DNA from: JAPLST01 sp964397565
GTDB taxonomy: Bacteria; Auribacterota; UBA3054; JAPLST01
Reading direction: 5' to 3'
NCBI GenBank assembly: GCA_964397565.1
Contig: CAYNJC010000007.1
Location: forward strand, 74,800 to 138,799
Length of the DNA stretch: 64,000 nucleotides
Shown here: positions 25,696 through 35,031 of the stretch, one piece after another
How positions within the stretch are numbered: the first letter of the stretch is position 1
How the letters are laid out: every line of letters starts with the position of its first letter
Position numbers and translations under genes: made by a program
Notes under the pieces: model-generated
Databases searched by the model: none
What the model saw: the letters and a program-made list of their open reading frames with translations, nothing else
What the model was told of the DNA's origin: nothing

Positions 25696-25701
25696 TATAC
25701 T
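25696..25701 (+). promoter_or_regulatory. Element-supplied -10 box for the restored tRNA-Ser
   Basis: TATACT ends 7 nt before the first tRNA base. The -35 region is poor. This DNA belongs to the element, so the tRNA has exchanged its host promoter for this one. Confidence 0.5.
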
Positions 25702-25708
25702 AATAGTT

Positions 25709-25798
25709 GGAGAGATGCCAGAGTGGTCGAATGGGTCGGTTTCGAAAACCGATAGGGTCGCAAGGCTCTCCAGGGTTCGAATCCCTGTCTCTCCGCCA
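25709..25798 (+). tRNA. tRNA-Ser(CGA), intact, restored at attR
   Basis: A 90-nt serine tRNA with encoded CCA. Acceptor GGAGAGA pairs with TCTCTCC (25788-25794). The anticodon stem TCGGT/ACCGA encloses loop TTCGAAA with anticodon CGA at 25743-25745. It has a long variable arm and T arm CAGGG-TTCGAAT-CCCTG. The 5' half (to 25750) is element DNA and differs at two positions from the host's own 5' half at 5796. Confidence 0.97.
25733..25750 (+). repeat. attR core
   Basis: The 18 bp identical to 5820-5837, inside the anticodon arm of the intact tRNA. Confidence 0.88.
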
Positions 25799-25799
25799 C

Positions 25800-25824
25800 T
25801 AATTTTCCCGCCGCGGGAAAATTA
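25800..25824 (+). terminator. Hairpin directly after tRNA-Ser
   Basis: TAATTTTCCCGC / GCGGGAAAATTA, 12-bp arms with a one-base centre, starting 2 nt after CCA. Confidence 0.7.
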
Positions 25825-26152
25825 TGGTGCATGCTGTTGGAGATCTGCTTTGCGCGGCAGGAATATGAGAGCAGCCGCCGTGCCGCTGCTGCTGCGCAGA
25901 CAGTCTCTCACAAAGCCACAGAGCCGCGAAGAAGAGCAGCGCCGCACCTTTATGAACTCTTCCCTGCCGCACTTCAGCTTTTGCACTTCATTTGCTCATC
26001 ACGCGCTGTTTGGAGTCACGCCAACGGCGGGGTCAATCATTGCGATTGAAGATTGACGATCAACGATTGTCGAAGGGCAAAGTGCCTGAACCCCGAACCC
26101 CGAACCCTGAACCCTTGCAACTGGTTGCGGTGGCTTGCTGGCCGCGTTTTCT
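25825..26152. other. Intergenic stretch with a heptamer repeat
   Basis: No gene seen. It contains four 7-bp units at 26088-26115. Confidence 0.5.
26088..26115 (+). repeat. Heptanucleotide repeat, GAACCCC/GAACCCT x4
   Basis: Four tandem 7-bp units. Other GAAC-type heptamer runs lie at 27296, 32342 (reverse strand) and 52280. Confidence 0.9.
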
Positions 26153-27298
26153 TTAGTAGCCGCCGTGGTCGAGGCAGGCGCGGCGCATGGCGTGAATGTT
26201 CTCGTCCGGCGTGTCGCGCCCGCACTGATCACCGGTTGAGAGAACAAACGCGCCGTCCTGCTTGCAGCCGTTGAGCAGGCGCACGGATTCGTTGTAGACC
26301 TCATCGGCCGTGCCGCGCAGCATCAGTTCCGGCGTGTTGAGATTGCCCATCAGACAGAGGCGCGTGCCATACGCGCGCTTGACCTCGAGCAGATCAACAT
26401 CGCCGGTGGGCGGGCACTCGAGCGGCTGCACGCCGTCCAGGTCGGTTTGATCGGCGAGCATGGGCAGCAACGCGCGCGAACGGCCGCAGCTGTGAAACAT
26501 GCTGGGCACACCGGCCTGACGGCACATGGCGGTGATCGTCTTGAGCGTGGGCAATTGCATATCGCGCACGATGTCGAGCGATTGCATGGTCAGACTGCCG
26601 GACGATTCGATCAACAGAAAATCCACGCCGAAATCGAGAAACAACTCCGTTTTGCGCACATTGTAGTTGTGGAACAATTCGCGGTACTCATGCATGATCT
26701 CGATCTCGTCGTAATATTCGACGACGGCTTCCTCGAGCTGGCCGATCAGCCAATGGTAGGGGAGCATCGGCGTGTTGCAATAGCCGCCGACGGCGAACTC
26801 GCCGTTGATGTACGACTGCATGGCGCGGGTGGGCGCGAAGTCGCCTGCCATGTCGGTGCTGAGGACGTGCTGCAAGTGGGGCAGCGCCTCGCGCATGGTC
26901 TGAAACGCCTTGCGCGTGCAGGTTTCGGAATCGCCGATGGGGAACGTCCATTCTTCACGGAATTCGCCGGCGGGCGTGGTGTAGACCGTCTCGGTGACGA
27001 CGCGCTCATCGTCGCGGTGGGTGACGTCGCGGCGGACGGAATAGCGTGTGCGCGGATTGTCGCCGGGCGATGCGTGAAAGAAAAACGCGTCGATGTCAAA
27101 ATGGCGCGCGGCGTCGAGATAAGCCTGCCAGATGGGCGGATCGGCGTCCAGAAGAATCTTCCAGAAGGGTTTGCCGGTCAAGCGGCACGGCACCATGTTC
27201 GAGATGTCCGGCGCGCAGGGCACGCGGTCAGGCTGCTTGCGCGCCAGGGCCAGGATCATGCGTTCACGGGAATTGAGTGAAGAAGGCATGGGCATCAA
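26153..27298 (-). CDS. Uroporphyrinogen decarboxylase (URO-D) family protein
   Basis: A 381-aa soluble protein of the URO-D superfamily, TIM-barrel type. N-terminal 'NSRERMILALARKQPDRVPC' is the family start. The middle has 'LLIESSGSLTMQSLDIVRDM'. Near the end FHSCGR and STGDQCGRDTP supply the His and Cys residues that in the methyltransferase branch (MtaA/CmuA-like) bind zinc. It is probably a corrinoid or methyl-transfer enzyme rather than the haem-pathway HemE; the substrate is unknown. The first in-frame start is a TTG at 27298, and the ATG at 27295 or 27289 is more likely. The start overlaps a heptamer repeat and has no Shine-Dalgarno. Confidence 0.85.
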   Translation of the reverse strand: MMPMPSSLNSRERMILALARKQPDRVPCAPDISNMVPCRLTGKPFWKILLDADPPIWQAYLDAARHFDIDAFFFHASPGDNPRTRYSVRRDVTHRDDERVVTETVYTTPAGEFREEWTFPIGDSETCTRKAFQTMREALPHLQHVLSTDMAGDFAPTRAMQSYINGEFAVGGYCNTPMLPYHWLIGQLEEAVVEYYDEIEIMHEYRELFHNYNVRKTELFLDFGVDFLLIESSGSLTMQSLDIVRDMQLPTLKTITAMCRQAGVPSMFHSCGRSRALLPMLADQTDLDGVQPLECPPTGDVDLLEVKRAYGTRLCLMGNLNTPELMLRGTADEVYNESVRLLNGCKQDGAFVLSTGDQCGRDTPDENIHAMRRACLDHGGY

Positions 27299-27323
27299 CT
27301 ATGAACTATGAACTATGAACTAT
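27296..27323 (+). repeat. Heptanucleotide repeat, GAACTAT x4
   Basis: Four 7-bp units, the first with C instead of G, between two minus-strand genes and touching the start of the URO-D gene. Confidence 0.9.
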
Positions 27324-27331
27324 CAACAGCA

Positions 27332-28528
27332 TCAAGGCTTGGCCTTCGGCGTTGGTACGAAGGTTCCTTTGAGTGCCGCGGGCGCGTCGGGCAAGTCTTC
27401 ATCGGTATTGGCAACATAGACCCACCAATTGTTGTAACCCCATTTGGTATAGCCGGCATTGCGCGGCATATGGCGCAGCCACCACTTTTGGTAACCGAGT
27501 TGACTGTTGCCCCATTCGGCGCTGCTGATCGGGCGGGCGATGGCGCGTGACAGGTCGGGATAGTCGCTTAGCCAGGCATCGGCATACGACATGGTGCTGC
27601 GTCTGTTGTTGTAATCATAGCCGGACTGGCCATTGGGCGGGACATGGATATTGCCAACTTGGGAGGGCGTGCCGGCAAAATCATTTTCAATCATGCTGAA
27701 GGTATTCCACGGATCCTGGCCGACCAGTGACTTGTCCCACTCGCCGTGGCCAAAGACCAAGGCGAGGATGCTTTCGCAACGATGGCCGTAGCTGTGAATC
27801 ATGTTGTCCGGGCCGCATTCATAATTGAAGCCCATCACCCAGACACTGCGATTGCATTCCGGCGGGATTTCGTAGGGGCGGTAGAACCATTCGTTGAGCG
27901 TGGGCGCAAAACGGGCATAGCGATTGGGGAAATACATGGCCAGCTCATCATAGCCAAAGCCGCCGGCGCCCCAGATCCAGATTTCGGTGACGCCTTCATC
28001 GCGGACGCGGCGGATCAGGTCGTTCTGCTCGAAGATGGTGCGATAGTTCGAGCGGTCGGGCTGGTGCCACTTGTTGTTTTTACGCGCGGCCAGAAACGAC
28101 TTTTCATCATAGAGAAAGCCGTCGATTTTGCGCGTGAATTCGGGCCGTTCGATGATGTCGACGATCTCATAATTGATGTAGCCGCCGCTGTTCTCGCGCA
28201 CGGCATCCGCCAGCAGGCGCGAATAGGCGCGCGGATCGCTGGCCTTCAAATACTGGATCAGCGTCTTGCCGCCCTGCGACTTGAGCACGGGATTGTAGAT
28301 GATCACAATCACCTTGGCGGCCTTGGGCATGGTGGCGACATTGTGGTCATAGACAAACGCCGGCTGCTTCCACGCCGCAGTGCGCGGATTCTCGAGGTAG
28401 CATTTGATGCCGTCATCCATCTTGCCGGTGGGCTTGACGACCGGGAGCTGTTTCCACGCGGGCTCACCCAGGCAGATGAGCGACGCAAACGACAGCAAGA
28501 ACCAGAGCGAAGTGAGGTGTGTTTTCAT
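27332..28528 (-). CDS. Secreted hypothetical protein
   Basis: A 398-aa protein with signal peptide 'MKTHLTSLWFLLSFASLICL' (the frame is open 32 codons further upstream, but this ATG is the sensible start). The mature part has many aromatic residues, with segments such as 'VTEIWIWGAGGFGYDELAMY' and 'NYECGPDNMIHSYGHRCES' that suggest a compact extracellular enzyme or binding domain. No family is recognised with confidence. It begins 1 nt after the stop of the metallopeptidase-like gene, so the two form an operon and probably act together outside the cytoplasm. Confidence 0.75.
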   Translation of the reverse strand: MKTHLTSLWFLLSFASLICLGEPAWKQLPVVKPTGKMDDGIKCYLENPRTAAWKQPAFVYDHNVATMPKAAKVIVIIYNPVLKSQGGKTLIQYLKASDPRAYSRLLADAVRENSGGYINYEIVDIIERPEFTRKIDGFLYDEKSFLAARKNNKWHQPDRSNYRTIFEQNDLIRRVRDEGVTEIWIWGAGGFGYDELAMYFPNRYARFAPTLNEWFYRPYEIPPECNRSVWVMGFNYECGPDNMIHSYGHRCESILALVFGHGEWDKSLVGQDPWNTFSMIENDFAGTPSQVGNIHVPPNGQSGYDYNNRRSTMSYADAWLSDYPDLSRAIARPISSAEWGNSQLGYQKWWLRHMPRNAGYTKWGYNNWWVYVANTDEDLPDAPAALKGTFVPTPKAKP

Positions 28529-28529
28529 A

Positions 28530-30794
28530 TTAGTAGACGACTTTGTAGGAGGTGAGTTGTGAATCAGGACCGAGCTGCCAGGTGCGCACGTCCGTGTCGC
28601 GCGCGCCGCGGGCGAAACGTACATTTTGTTCCCAGACCATAATCATGTAATAATAGTGTTTGCCGCCATATTCGGCATGCAGCAACATATTGCCGTTGCT
28701 GCCGCAAACATGAATGCGACCAAAAGGATTGTCGCGCAAGGTGTGGCCGGTCAGCAGCGTGACGGGCCCGGCTTCGCCCGTGGATTGGTTGGGCAGGGTA
28801 AACTCACCGCGCGCATCGGCGACGGCGTTGCTGAAGACGATCTTGGAGTCGTCAATGATGCCCGTGCCAATCCCGTACGTGCTTTGATAGGCAGCCAGGC
28901 GGGCGCCCGCGGCGGGTTTGCCGTTCTCATCAAGGATGCGCAGGACAATGTTGGTCTGGATGCCGTACAAATAATCGCCGAAGAAGCCGCCGCGATAGCG
29001 CGCATTTTGATTGAGGCCGCAGAGATCGTGATCGGCATACAGGGCGGTGCCTTCATGGTCGGGCGTGTAGCGCGTATCGGCGCCACCCATCATGCCGCCA
29101 TATTTCGGCCAGTAGCCGACGCCGGTGAGAAACTTGGCGGGATTGCGCGGGTCGCGCAGCGCAACTTTACCGCCTGCGCCGGTGTCGGCGTTTTGGGCCG
29201 GCTCCATCGTCATCCAATAGACATCCATCAAGCCAAAGCCCTGATGCGACATTTCGTGGATCAGCGAGGGCTCGCACATGCGCAACGTGCGACGGAAGAA
29301 CGCGTCGGGCTTGTCAAGTTCATTCTTATCCTTGATCGAACCGAAGTCCCAACCCCACATGCCATCATAACGCGGGTCGCGCCAGTCGAAGGCGACATGC
29401 ACCGGGCCGGCCATGTCGGGGTCGCGATAGAAGGCGACACGCTGGACCCGCACGCGCGGCAAGGCGCCATCGGGGAACACATCGCGGATGCGCGATTTGG
29501 CCATGTAGATCTGATTCCAATACAACAATTGGAATTGAATCCAATCCTCAAAGGCATACGTGCCGAAGGCGTTGTAGTTGCTTTGGTAAAACGCGCGCGA
29601 GGTCTCATCCGCCTGCACACCCGTGCCGCGCGCCTTGGTGAAAATAGTCAGCTCGTTATTGTTCTTGTTCTCGGCCAGCGGGCTGCGCGGCTCGACGCGC
29701 AAGGTCAGCCATTCATCGCGGTGGTCGTCAAAGTTTGGCGGGCATGGGTGGCTGTACCAGACATAGGCCTGCTGCTGCGGCTTCAGGACGAACTCATAGA
29801 CACCGGTCTTAACCGTGCCATCATTGATGCGCCAGCGGTAGCTGAAGCCGTTAATCGGCTTGGTGCCATGATTCTTGACGACGCCAAGATATTGGAGCAT
29901 ATCACCGGTCGCCGGTTGCTTCTGCACATCCGCAAATGCGGGTTGCTTCAAAATCCCGACCTCCACGCCACGAAACATCTTCTGCTCATAGCTATTGGCA
30001 TCTTTCCAAGAATAATACTCGGGGTAACGTTCGATGAAGACCACGCCGAGATCGTGGGCGGGCCGCGTCGGCGCCAACGGTTCATAGGTGAGCGACAGGC
30101 GCGGGCGCAGGGTAATGTTGGTTGTTTCGCGGCTGTGCAGCAGGACCTGTGCGTCGGCGCGCGGCGCCTGCCAGGCCAGCAGCAGGCCGAAATTTTCATA
30201 GTGGCGCGTGAGCGCGTCGTTCACCAGTGGTTCAAGCCCGGTGATGACCAGCGACTCGCCGCGCAGTTCGGCGTGGGCGTTCGGCAACAGCGTAGCGTCT
30301 GGCGGCGCCAGCGCGCCGGGAGTGGTCCACGGCAGCGCGTTGCTGCCGGCGCTGTGATAACGACTGTTGAAGGTCGCCGCCCAATAATTGGTGACACCGT
30401 CGCGACCGCCTTCATTCCAACTGCGCTTGAGGCGATAGATACGGATGGCATTGGCGGCGGGCGGCCGGCCCTGCATGCCGGCCAGCGACAACGTCAGCGT
30501 GGCTGTGTCAATTTTGTTGAACGGCCCGCCCAGCGCGGGCAGCAACTGGTCGAAGCGCAGCAGAATGCGGGTGGTACCGGGCGCCAAGCGCAGCGTGGCC
30601 GTGCCGCCGAAGTCGGCATCGGGTGCGGCGGCATCCAGCGTGGTGTCGGCCGTGCCGTAATAGGCAAAGCCTTCGGGCAGCGATGGCGCGGGCGGATGGA
30701 CACGCGCGCTGTCATACAGGTCGAGCTGGGCGGCGGCGGCGATGGAGACCGCAGTGAGTAGCAGTGCCAGTGCAACAATTTTTCTAAGCGGCAT
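28530..30794 (-). CDS. Secreted DNRLRE-domain protein with HEMSH metallopeptidase-like motif
   Basis: A 754-aa exported protein. The ATG at 30794 has CGGAG upstream and opens a signal peptide (MPLRKIVALALLLTAVSIAAAA). Residues about 30-210 look like a DNRLRE/disaggregatase-type beta domain (YYGTADTTLDAAAPDADFGG ... ILLRFD). The middle carries a HExxH motif in 'LIHEMSHQGFGLMD', suggesting a zinc peptidase active site; the third ligand is not obvious. Near the C-terminus 'RILDENGKPAAGARLAAY' fits a carboxypeptidase-regulatory-like fold. It is the first gene of a two-gene operon. The peptidase role is inferred from the motif only. Confidence 0.7.
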   Translation of the reverse strand: MPLRKIVALALLLTAVSIAAAAQLDLYDSARVHPPAPSLPEGFAYYGTADTTLDAAAPDADFGGTATLRLAPGTTRILLRFDQLLPALGGPFNKIDTATLTLSLAGMQGRPPAANAIRIYRLKRSWNEGGRDGVTNYWAATFNSRYHSAGSNALPWTTPGALAPPDATLLPNAHAELRGESLVITGLEPLVNDALTRHYENFGLLLAWQAPRADAQVLLHSRETTNITLRPRLSLTYEPLAPTRPAHDLGVVFIERYPEYYSWKDANSYEQKMFRGVEVGILKQPAFADVQKQPATGDMLQYLGVVKNHGTKPINGFSYRWRINDGTVKTGVYEFVLKPQQQAYVWYSHPCPPNFDDHRDEWLTLRVEPRSPLAENKNNNELTIFTKARGTGVQADETSRAFYQSNYNAFGTYAFEDWIQFQLLYWNQIYMAKSRIRDVFPDGALPRVRVQRVAFYRDPDMAGPVHVAFDWRDPRYDGMWGWDFGSIKDKNELDKPDAFFRRTLRMCEPSLIHEMSHQGFGLMDVYWMTMEPAQNADTGAGGKVALRDPRNPAKFLTGVGYWPKYGGMMGGADTRYTPDHEGTALYADHDLCGLNQNARYRGGFFGDYLYGIQTNIVLRILDENGKPAAGARLAAYQSTYGIGTGIIDDSKIVFSNAVADARGEFTLPNQSTGEAGPVTLLTGHTLRDNPFGRIHVCGSNGNMLLHAEYGGKHYYYMIMVWEQNVRFARGARDTDVRTWQLGPDSQLTSYKVVY

Positions 30795-30953
30795 AAACAA
30801 GCTCCGTGGAATTGGCTGTGTAAAATTCATTATACGGACAATATACCAAATATTGCGGCATTTGGCAAGCAGCGTACGCAACTGCTACGTTCTGGCGACG
30901 GCAGAGCGCTTTTGGGCGCGCGGGCATGCGCATAACGGGATTTCAGTATAATT

Positions 30954-32324
30954 ATGAGTATGAAACATCCGCGACAAAAGCAAGGCAAGGCATGGCACCC
31001 GGCGACATGGCGCGCGCATCCGGCGGCGCAACAACCAGAATATCCAAGTGTGCGCGCGTTGGCGCGTGTGCGGGCGTTGATTCAGACGTATCCGCCGCTG
31101 GTCGTGGCGGGCGAGATCGAACGGTTGCGCGCGCATCTGGCCGATGCCGGCGCGGGTCGCACGTTTATTTTGCAGGGCGGGAATTGCGCCGAGCAGTTTG
31201 CCGACTGCACGGCAACGGCGATCATGAATCAGTTGAAGATCCTCTTGCAGATGAGCGTGATTCTGACGCACGGCGCGCGCAAGCCGGTCGTGCGGATCGG
31301 GCGGATGGCCGGGCAGTATGCCAAGCCGCGCAGCAATGCGTTCGAAGTGGTGCGTGGCGTGCGTCTGCCGAGCTATCGCGGCGACATTGTGAATGGCAGC
31401 GCGGCGACGCGCGCGGCGCGCACGCCGGATCCGGCGCGGCTGCGCCTGGCGTATCATTATGCGGCGATGACCTTGAACTACATCCACTCGCTGATTGACG
31501 GCGGCTTTGCCGATCTGCATTACCCCTACACCTGGAATTTGCATTCGATCGAGCAGACACCGGAATGGCCGGAGTACAAGCAGACCGTCGAGGAGATTCT
31601 TAACGCCATCCGCTTCATGGAAAGTTTCGGCGGGGTGCGGCCGGAAACGCTGGGTCGGATTGACTTTTACACGTCGCACGAAGGACTGGTGCTTGAGTAT
31701 GAAGAAGCGCTGACGCGCTACGACGCCGCGCGTGGGCGCTGGTACAATCACGGCGCGCATATGCTGTGGATCGGCAATCGCACGCGGGCGTTGGACGGCG
31801 CGCATGTCGAGTATTTCCGGGGGATTGCGAATCCGATCGGGGTGAAAATTGATGCGCAATGTGGCGCGGACGAGTTGCTGGCGCTGCTGGACCGGTTGAA
31901 TCCGACGAATGAGGCCGGGCGCGTGATGCTGATCACGCGTTGTGGCGTGGACAAGGTGGCGGCGACAGTGCCGCGGCTGGCGCGGGCGGTACGCACGGCG
32001 CGGCGGCAGGTGACGTGGTGTTGCGACCCGATGCACGGCAACACGATCACGCTGGCGGACGGGCGCAAGACCCGCGGATGCAGTGAGGTTTTGGAAGAAC
32101 TGCGCGCGACACATGCAGCGCATGCGCGCAGCAAGAGTCATCTGGCGGGGGTGCATTTTGAGTTGACCGGCGACGATGTCACGGAGTGTATGGGCGGTGC
32201 GGTGGACGTGACGCGCGACGATTTGCAGCGGCGCTATCAGAGCGCCTGCGATCCGCGCTTGAACTACGCGCAGAGCCTGGAGATGGCGTTTCTCATCGCG
32301 CGACTGTTGAAGGAACAGGTGTGA
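30954..32324 (+). CDS. Class II 3-deoxy-7-phosphoheptulonate (DAHP) synthase
   Basis: Condenses phosphoenolpyruvate and erythrose 4-phosphate, the first step of the shikimate pathway. At 456 aa it has the length of plant/Mycobacterium type II enzymes. Type II landmarks: 'ILQGGNCAEQFADC' (about 64-77), RIGRMAGQYAKPRSN (about 115-129), FYTSHEGL, 'WIGNRTR', RCGVDKV, CDPMHGNT (metal and substrate site) and a FELTGDDVTEC near the end. A TATAAT (30947-30952) sits so close that transcription would begin at about 30959; the second ATG at 30960 may therefore be the real, leaderless start. It is not part of an operon with the divergent gene. Confidence 0.95.
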   Translation: MSMKHPRQKQGKAWHPATWRAHPAAQQPEYPSVRALARVRALIQTYPPLVVAGEIERLRAHLADAGAGRTFILQGGNCAEQFADCTATAIMNQLKILLQMSVILTHGARKPVVRIGRMAGQYAKPRSNAFEVVRGVRLPSYRGDIVNGSAATRAARTPDPARLRLAYHYAAMTLNYIHSLIDGGFADLHYPYTWNLHSIEQTPEWPEYKQTVEEILNAIRFMESFGGVRPETLGRIDFYTSHEGLVLEYEEALTRYDAARGRWYNHGAHMLWIGNRTRALDGAHVEYFRGIANPIGVKIDAQCGADELLALLDRLNPTNEAGRVMLITRCGVDKVAATVPRLARAVRTARRQVTWCCDPMHGNTITLADGRKTRGCSEVLEELRATHAAHARSKSHLAGVHFELTGDDVTECMGGAVDVTRDDLQRRYQSACDPRLNYAQSLEMAFLIARLLKEQV

Positions 32325-32328
32325 CGGC

Positions 32329-35013
32329 ATGATAGTATTCGGTGTTCAGTGTTCAGTGTTCAGCGCAGCACGGGCGGCTGCAGCGCCCGTGGCAGCATCG
32401 CCGCACGGCGTGCGGCTGCTGCCTTGCACCGCGGCTGTCTTGCCGCATGTTTGGGTTTTGTTCAGCGTAGTCCTGTGGCTGGCGGCGCACCTGTGCGCGG
32501 CAGTGCCCAGCAACGGCACCGTATTCGCCCGCAGTGTGCAAGTGCCCAACCTGGGGGCCGGTCACGTCCTGCCGGAACCACGCGACATGCTTGACCCGCT
32601 GACCGCCAGCCGGCAGTCGCATTGGCGCTTTCGCTATCTGAACGGGCGCTTGTGCGAGGTGGCGCGGCGCGATGCCGAGGGCTCCTTCGCGCCCATGCGC
32701 GTGCCGTATGAAGGCATTCCGACAAATGGCTATTTGTTTGCGTATGTGTCCGGGGCGGCGCAGCCGACGGCGCTGACGACACCGCGCGGCGTCCGGTATG
32801 ACGTTGCGTATGATAGCGCGGGCATGCTGGTGGCGCTGCAGCGCGCGACGCCGCTGGCGCCCCTGGAAGATGAGCCCACCCGGATCACGATCGAACGTGC
32901 GCGCGGCCGCGTGCAGCGCGTGCGCTATTGGCAGGGCGCCCTGCCGACGCGAGATGCCGATGGCATCCATCAACGCGCATTTTATTATGGTGACGATGGG
33001 TATCTGACCCGGGTGGAATATCGCGACGCGCATGGTCGCCTGTGCCCGTCCGCGCAAGGTTGCGCCGTCAAGACCTACCGGCGCGGGCCGCGCGGCGAGT
33101 GGCGTGAGGTCTGTCTGTTCGATGCCCACGGCGTGCCGTGGGCGGATTGGCATGGCGTTGCACGTTATACGTTTGATTACACGTCCAACGGACTGTTACG
33201 AGTCATGCGCCTGTTTGACGCGCGCAATGCGCCCACCACGAATACATTCGGCGCGCATGCCTTGGAGTGGCAATATGACGCCGCGCTGCAGGTCATCGGC
33301 ACGCGCGGCAGCGACGCGACCAATGCGGTGGTGTATGATGGGCCAGCGCTGATGCCGGAAATATTCGAGCGCACCTGGGCCGAAGCCGTGCTGATGCGGG
33401 AGAAGAACGAGTTGGCACTGCCGATCTGGTCGTTCATTGACTACAATGAATTGACGCGGTCGGTGCGGCGCTATGTGCAGCGCGTGGCCAGCGACGAGTG
33501 CACGCCCTTTGCGGTCGAGCAACTGCGGGTCTTGGCGGAGTACATCATGGCGACCCGGGCGGGGCACTTGGCGGTCATGTGCGCGCAGTTATGCGCCGCG
33601 GACGGACTCAATGATGCGCGCTGGATGCGGGTCGCCTGTCTGCATGCCGGGGTGGCGCCACGGCCGGATAGCGCGGCGGCCCGCTACGTGCGCACGGCCT
33701 GCGTGAGTGCCGGCGCAACCAATGCGCTGGCGTTTATCAGCAGCGATCCTTTGTATTACGTGCTGCACTACGGCGCGGCGCGGCGCCCGGGCGGCGCGGC
33801 ACCCGCCATTATCCAAGCCCACATGCTGGCCGACAGCATCTACATCAACACGTTGCGCGCGTTGTACGGCACCAATCTATGGTTGCCAACGCTGCGGGAT
33901 GTGCGCCGTGCGGTGGAAGACTACGCCCGCAGCGATGATGCGCGCCGCGCGCTGGATGACGCCACGGTGCTGGTGGACATGACGGCAGACCAAGTGCGGA
34001 TTGCCGGCCAGCCGGCGGTCACGCGCATCAATGCGGCGCTGATGCGCAGAATGAGTTTCCACACAGCGCGGCGGGCGTTGTATCAAGACTATGTGCCACA
34101 GGCCTCAATTGCGCGCGCCTTGTGGCCGGCCGGCCCGCTCTTTGACCTTGCGTTTGATGTAGCCCCCGTGCCCACGCCGACCCAGGCGGAGAATATTCTG
34201 AACGGCTGGACGCAGCGCGTGGCGGTGCTGAGTGCGCAGCCGGTCAACCGCTCGTGGCGGGCTGCGCGCCAGGTGCTGTCAGAACTGGCCGGCGCGCAGG
34301 CGGCCTATCTGGATGGGGCAGACTACCCACACTACGCGACCCAGCTGTTTGCGCTGGCACAAGCCATGGCGCCGACCGCGCCGTATGCTTTTCTACGCCA
34401 GGCGCGGCTGTTGATGCAGGCGGGGCAGTATGCCGCTGCCACGTCGGTTCTGCTGCGCTGCCAGATGCAGGGACACGACCATGCAACCGTCACGGCCTTG
34501 CTGGCGACATGCATCGCGGAGTGCAACCGAGCGGAGCGCATTGCCGCATTACGTGCAGCCATGATCGCCGGCGCGCTGCGTCTGACCAACGTGATGGAAT
34601 TGGCCGATTTGTATCTGCGCGCCGGGCAAATCTCGAATGCGCTGACCACAGCGCAGACGCATATTGTGTTGGCCACGGCAGATGTGGCAGTCTGTGAATG
34701 GTATGCGACGTTGCTTGCGCGCTGTGGCGATTGGGACGGGGCGGACATGGCGCTGGCGCGCTTGACCGAACAGCAGCCCGACAATTTCAATTACTGGACC
34801 AGTCGCGCGGCCCTGGCCTTCAGTCGCGGCACGGCCTCAAATGGCATCGCCCATCTGCACCGTGCGGCGGCGCTTGATCAGCAACGTCTGGCGCGAATCC
34901 TGACCGCGCATGGGTTTCTGGATGAGCTGCGCGACCGGGGCCAGACGAACCTGGTCGAGGATCTAGAAACGCTCTTTCTGCCCGGCGACGCGCAGCCTGC
35001 GGATGACGAATGA
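32329..35013 (+). CDS. Large secreted TPR-like protein of unknown function
   Basis: Up to 894 aa. The first ATG lies over a heptamer repeat; a GTG at 32410 that opens a plausible signal peptide (VRLLPCTAAVLPHVWVLFSV ... AHLCAA) may be the real start. Residues about 60-330 contain short YD-repeat-like strands (RFRYLNGRLCEVARRDAEG, YDSAGMLVALQ). The C-terminal third (about 600-870) is helical with TPR-like pairs (YAFLRQARLLMQAGQYAAA, DWDGADMALARLTEQQPDNF). It starts 5 nt after the DAHP synthase stop but is unlikely to be functionally linked. I do not recognise a family over the full length. Confidence 0.65.
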   Translation: MIVFGVQCSVFSAARAAAAPVAASPHGVRLLPCTAAVLPHVWVLFSVVLWLAAHLCAAVPSNGTVFARSVQVPNLGAGHVLPEPRDMLDPLTASRQSHWRFRYLNGRLCEVARRDAEGSFAPMRVPYEGIPTNGYLFAYVSGAAQPTALTTPRGVRYDVAYDSAGMLVALQRATPLAPLEDEPTRITIERARGRVQRVRYWQGALPTRDADGIHQRAFYYGDDGYLTRVEYRDAHGRLCPSAQGCAVKTYRRGPRGEWREVCLFDAHGVPWADWHGVARYTFDYTSNGLLRVMRLFDARNAPTTNTFGAHALEWQYDAALQVIGTRGSDATNAVVYDGPALMPEIFERTWAEAVLMREKNELALPIWSFIDYNELTRSVRRYVQRVASDECTPFAVEQLRVLAEYIMATRAGHLAVMCAQLCAADGLNDARWMRVACLHAGVAPRPDSAAARYVRTACVSAGATNALAFISSDPLYYVLHYGAARRPGGAAPAIIQAHMLADSIYINTLRALYGTNLWLPTLRDVRRAVEDYARSDDARRALDDATVLVDMTADQVRIAGQPAVTRINAALMRRMSFHTARRALYQDYVPQASIARALWPAGPLFDLAFDVAPVPTPTQAENILNGWTQRVAVLSAQPVNRSWRAARQVLSELAGAQAAYLDGADYPHYATQLFALAQAMAPTAPYAFLRQARLLMQAGQYAAATSVLLRCQMQGHDHATVTALLATCIAECNRAERIAALRAAMIAGALRLTNVMELADLYLRAGQISNALTTAQTHIVLATADVAVCEWYATLLARCGDWDGADMALARLTEQQPDNFNYWTSRAALAFSRGTASNGIAHLHRAAALDQQRLARILTAHGFLDELRDRGQTNLVEDLETLFLPGDAQPADDE
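32342..32362 (-). repeat. Heptanucleotide repeat, GTGTTCA x3 (TGAACAC on minus)
   Basis: Three tandem 7-bp units; on the minus strand they read as GAACACT, the same GAACnnn type as the other three loci. Confidence 0.88.
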
Positions 35014-35031
35014 ATAACGCGGCAACTGAAT

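Larger units (their letters stand above)
5838..25750. mobile_element. 19.9-kb integrative element in tRNA-Ser, satellite- or prophage-like
   Basis: Bounded by the 18-bp att cores in tRNA-Ser. A tyrosine integrase lies next to attL. Paired arm-type repeats lie near each end. The interior has a divergent control region, a replication module, a tape measure gene, a tandem duplication, a hairpin array, an MmeI-like restriction-modification gene and a degenerate HTH-rich right end. No portal, terminase, capsid, lysis or conjugation gene is recognisable, so it is not a complete phage or ICE. A phage satellite or eroded prophage is the best description. Confidence 0.88.

Noticed and set aside
28626..30761. 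711-aa plus-strand ORF opposite the metallopeptidase-like gene
   Set aside because: Shadow of the minus-strand coding sequence; the minus frame has a signal peptide, a Shine-Dalgarno and domains.
30885..32330. 481-aa minus-strand ORF
   Set aside because: Antisense shadow of the DAHP synthase gene.
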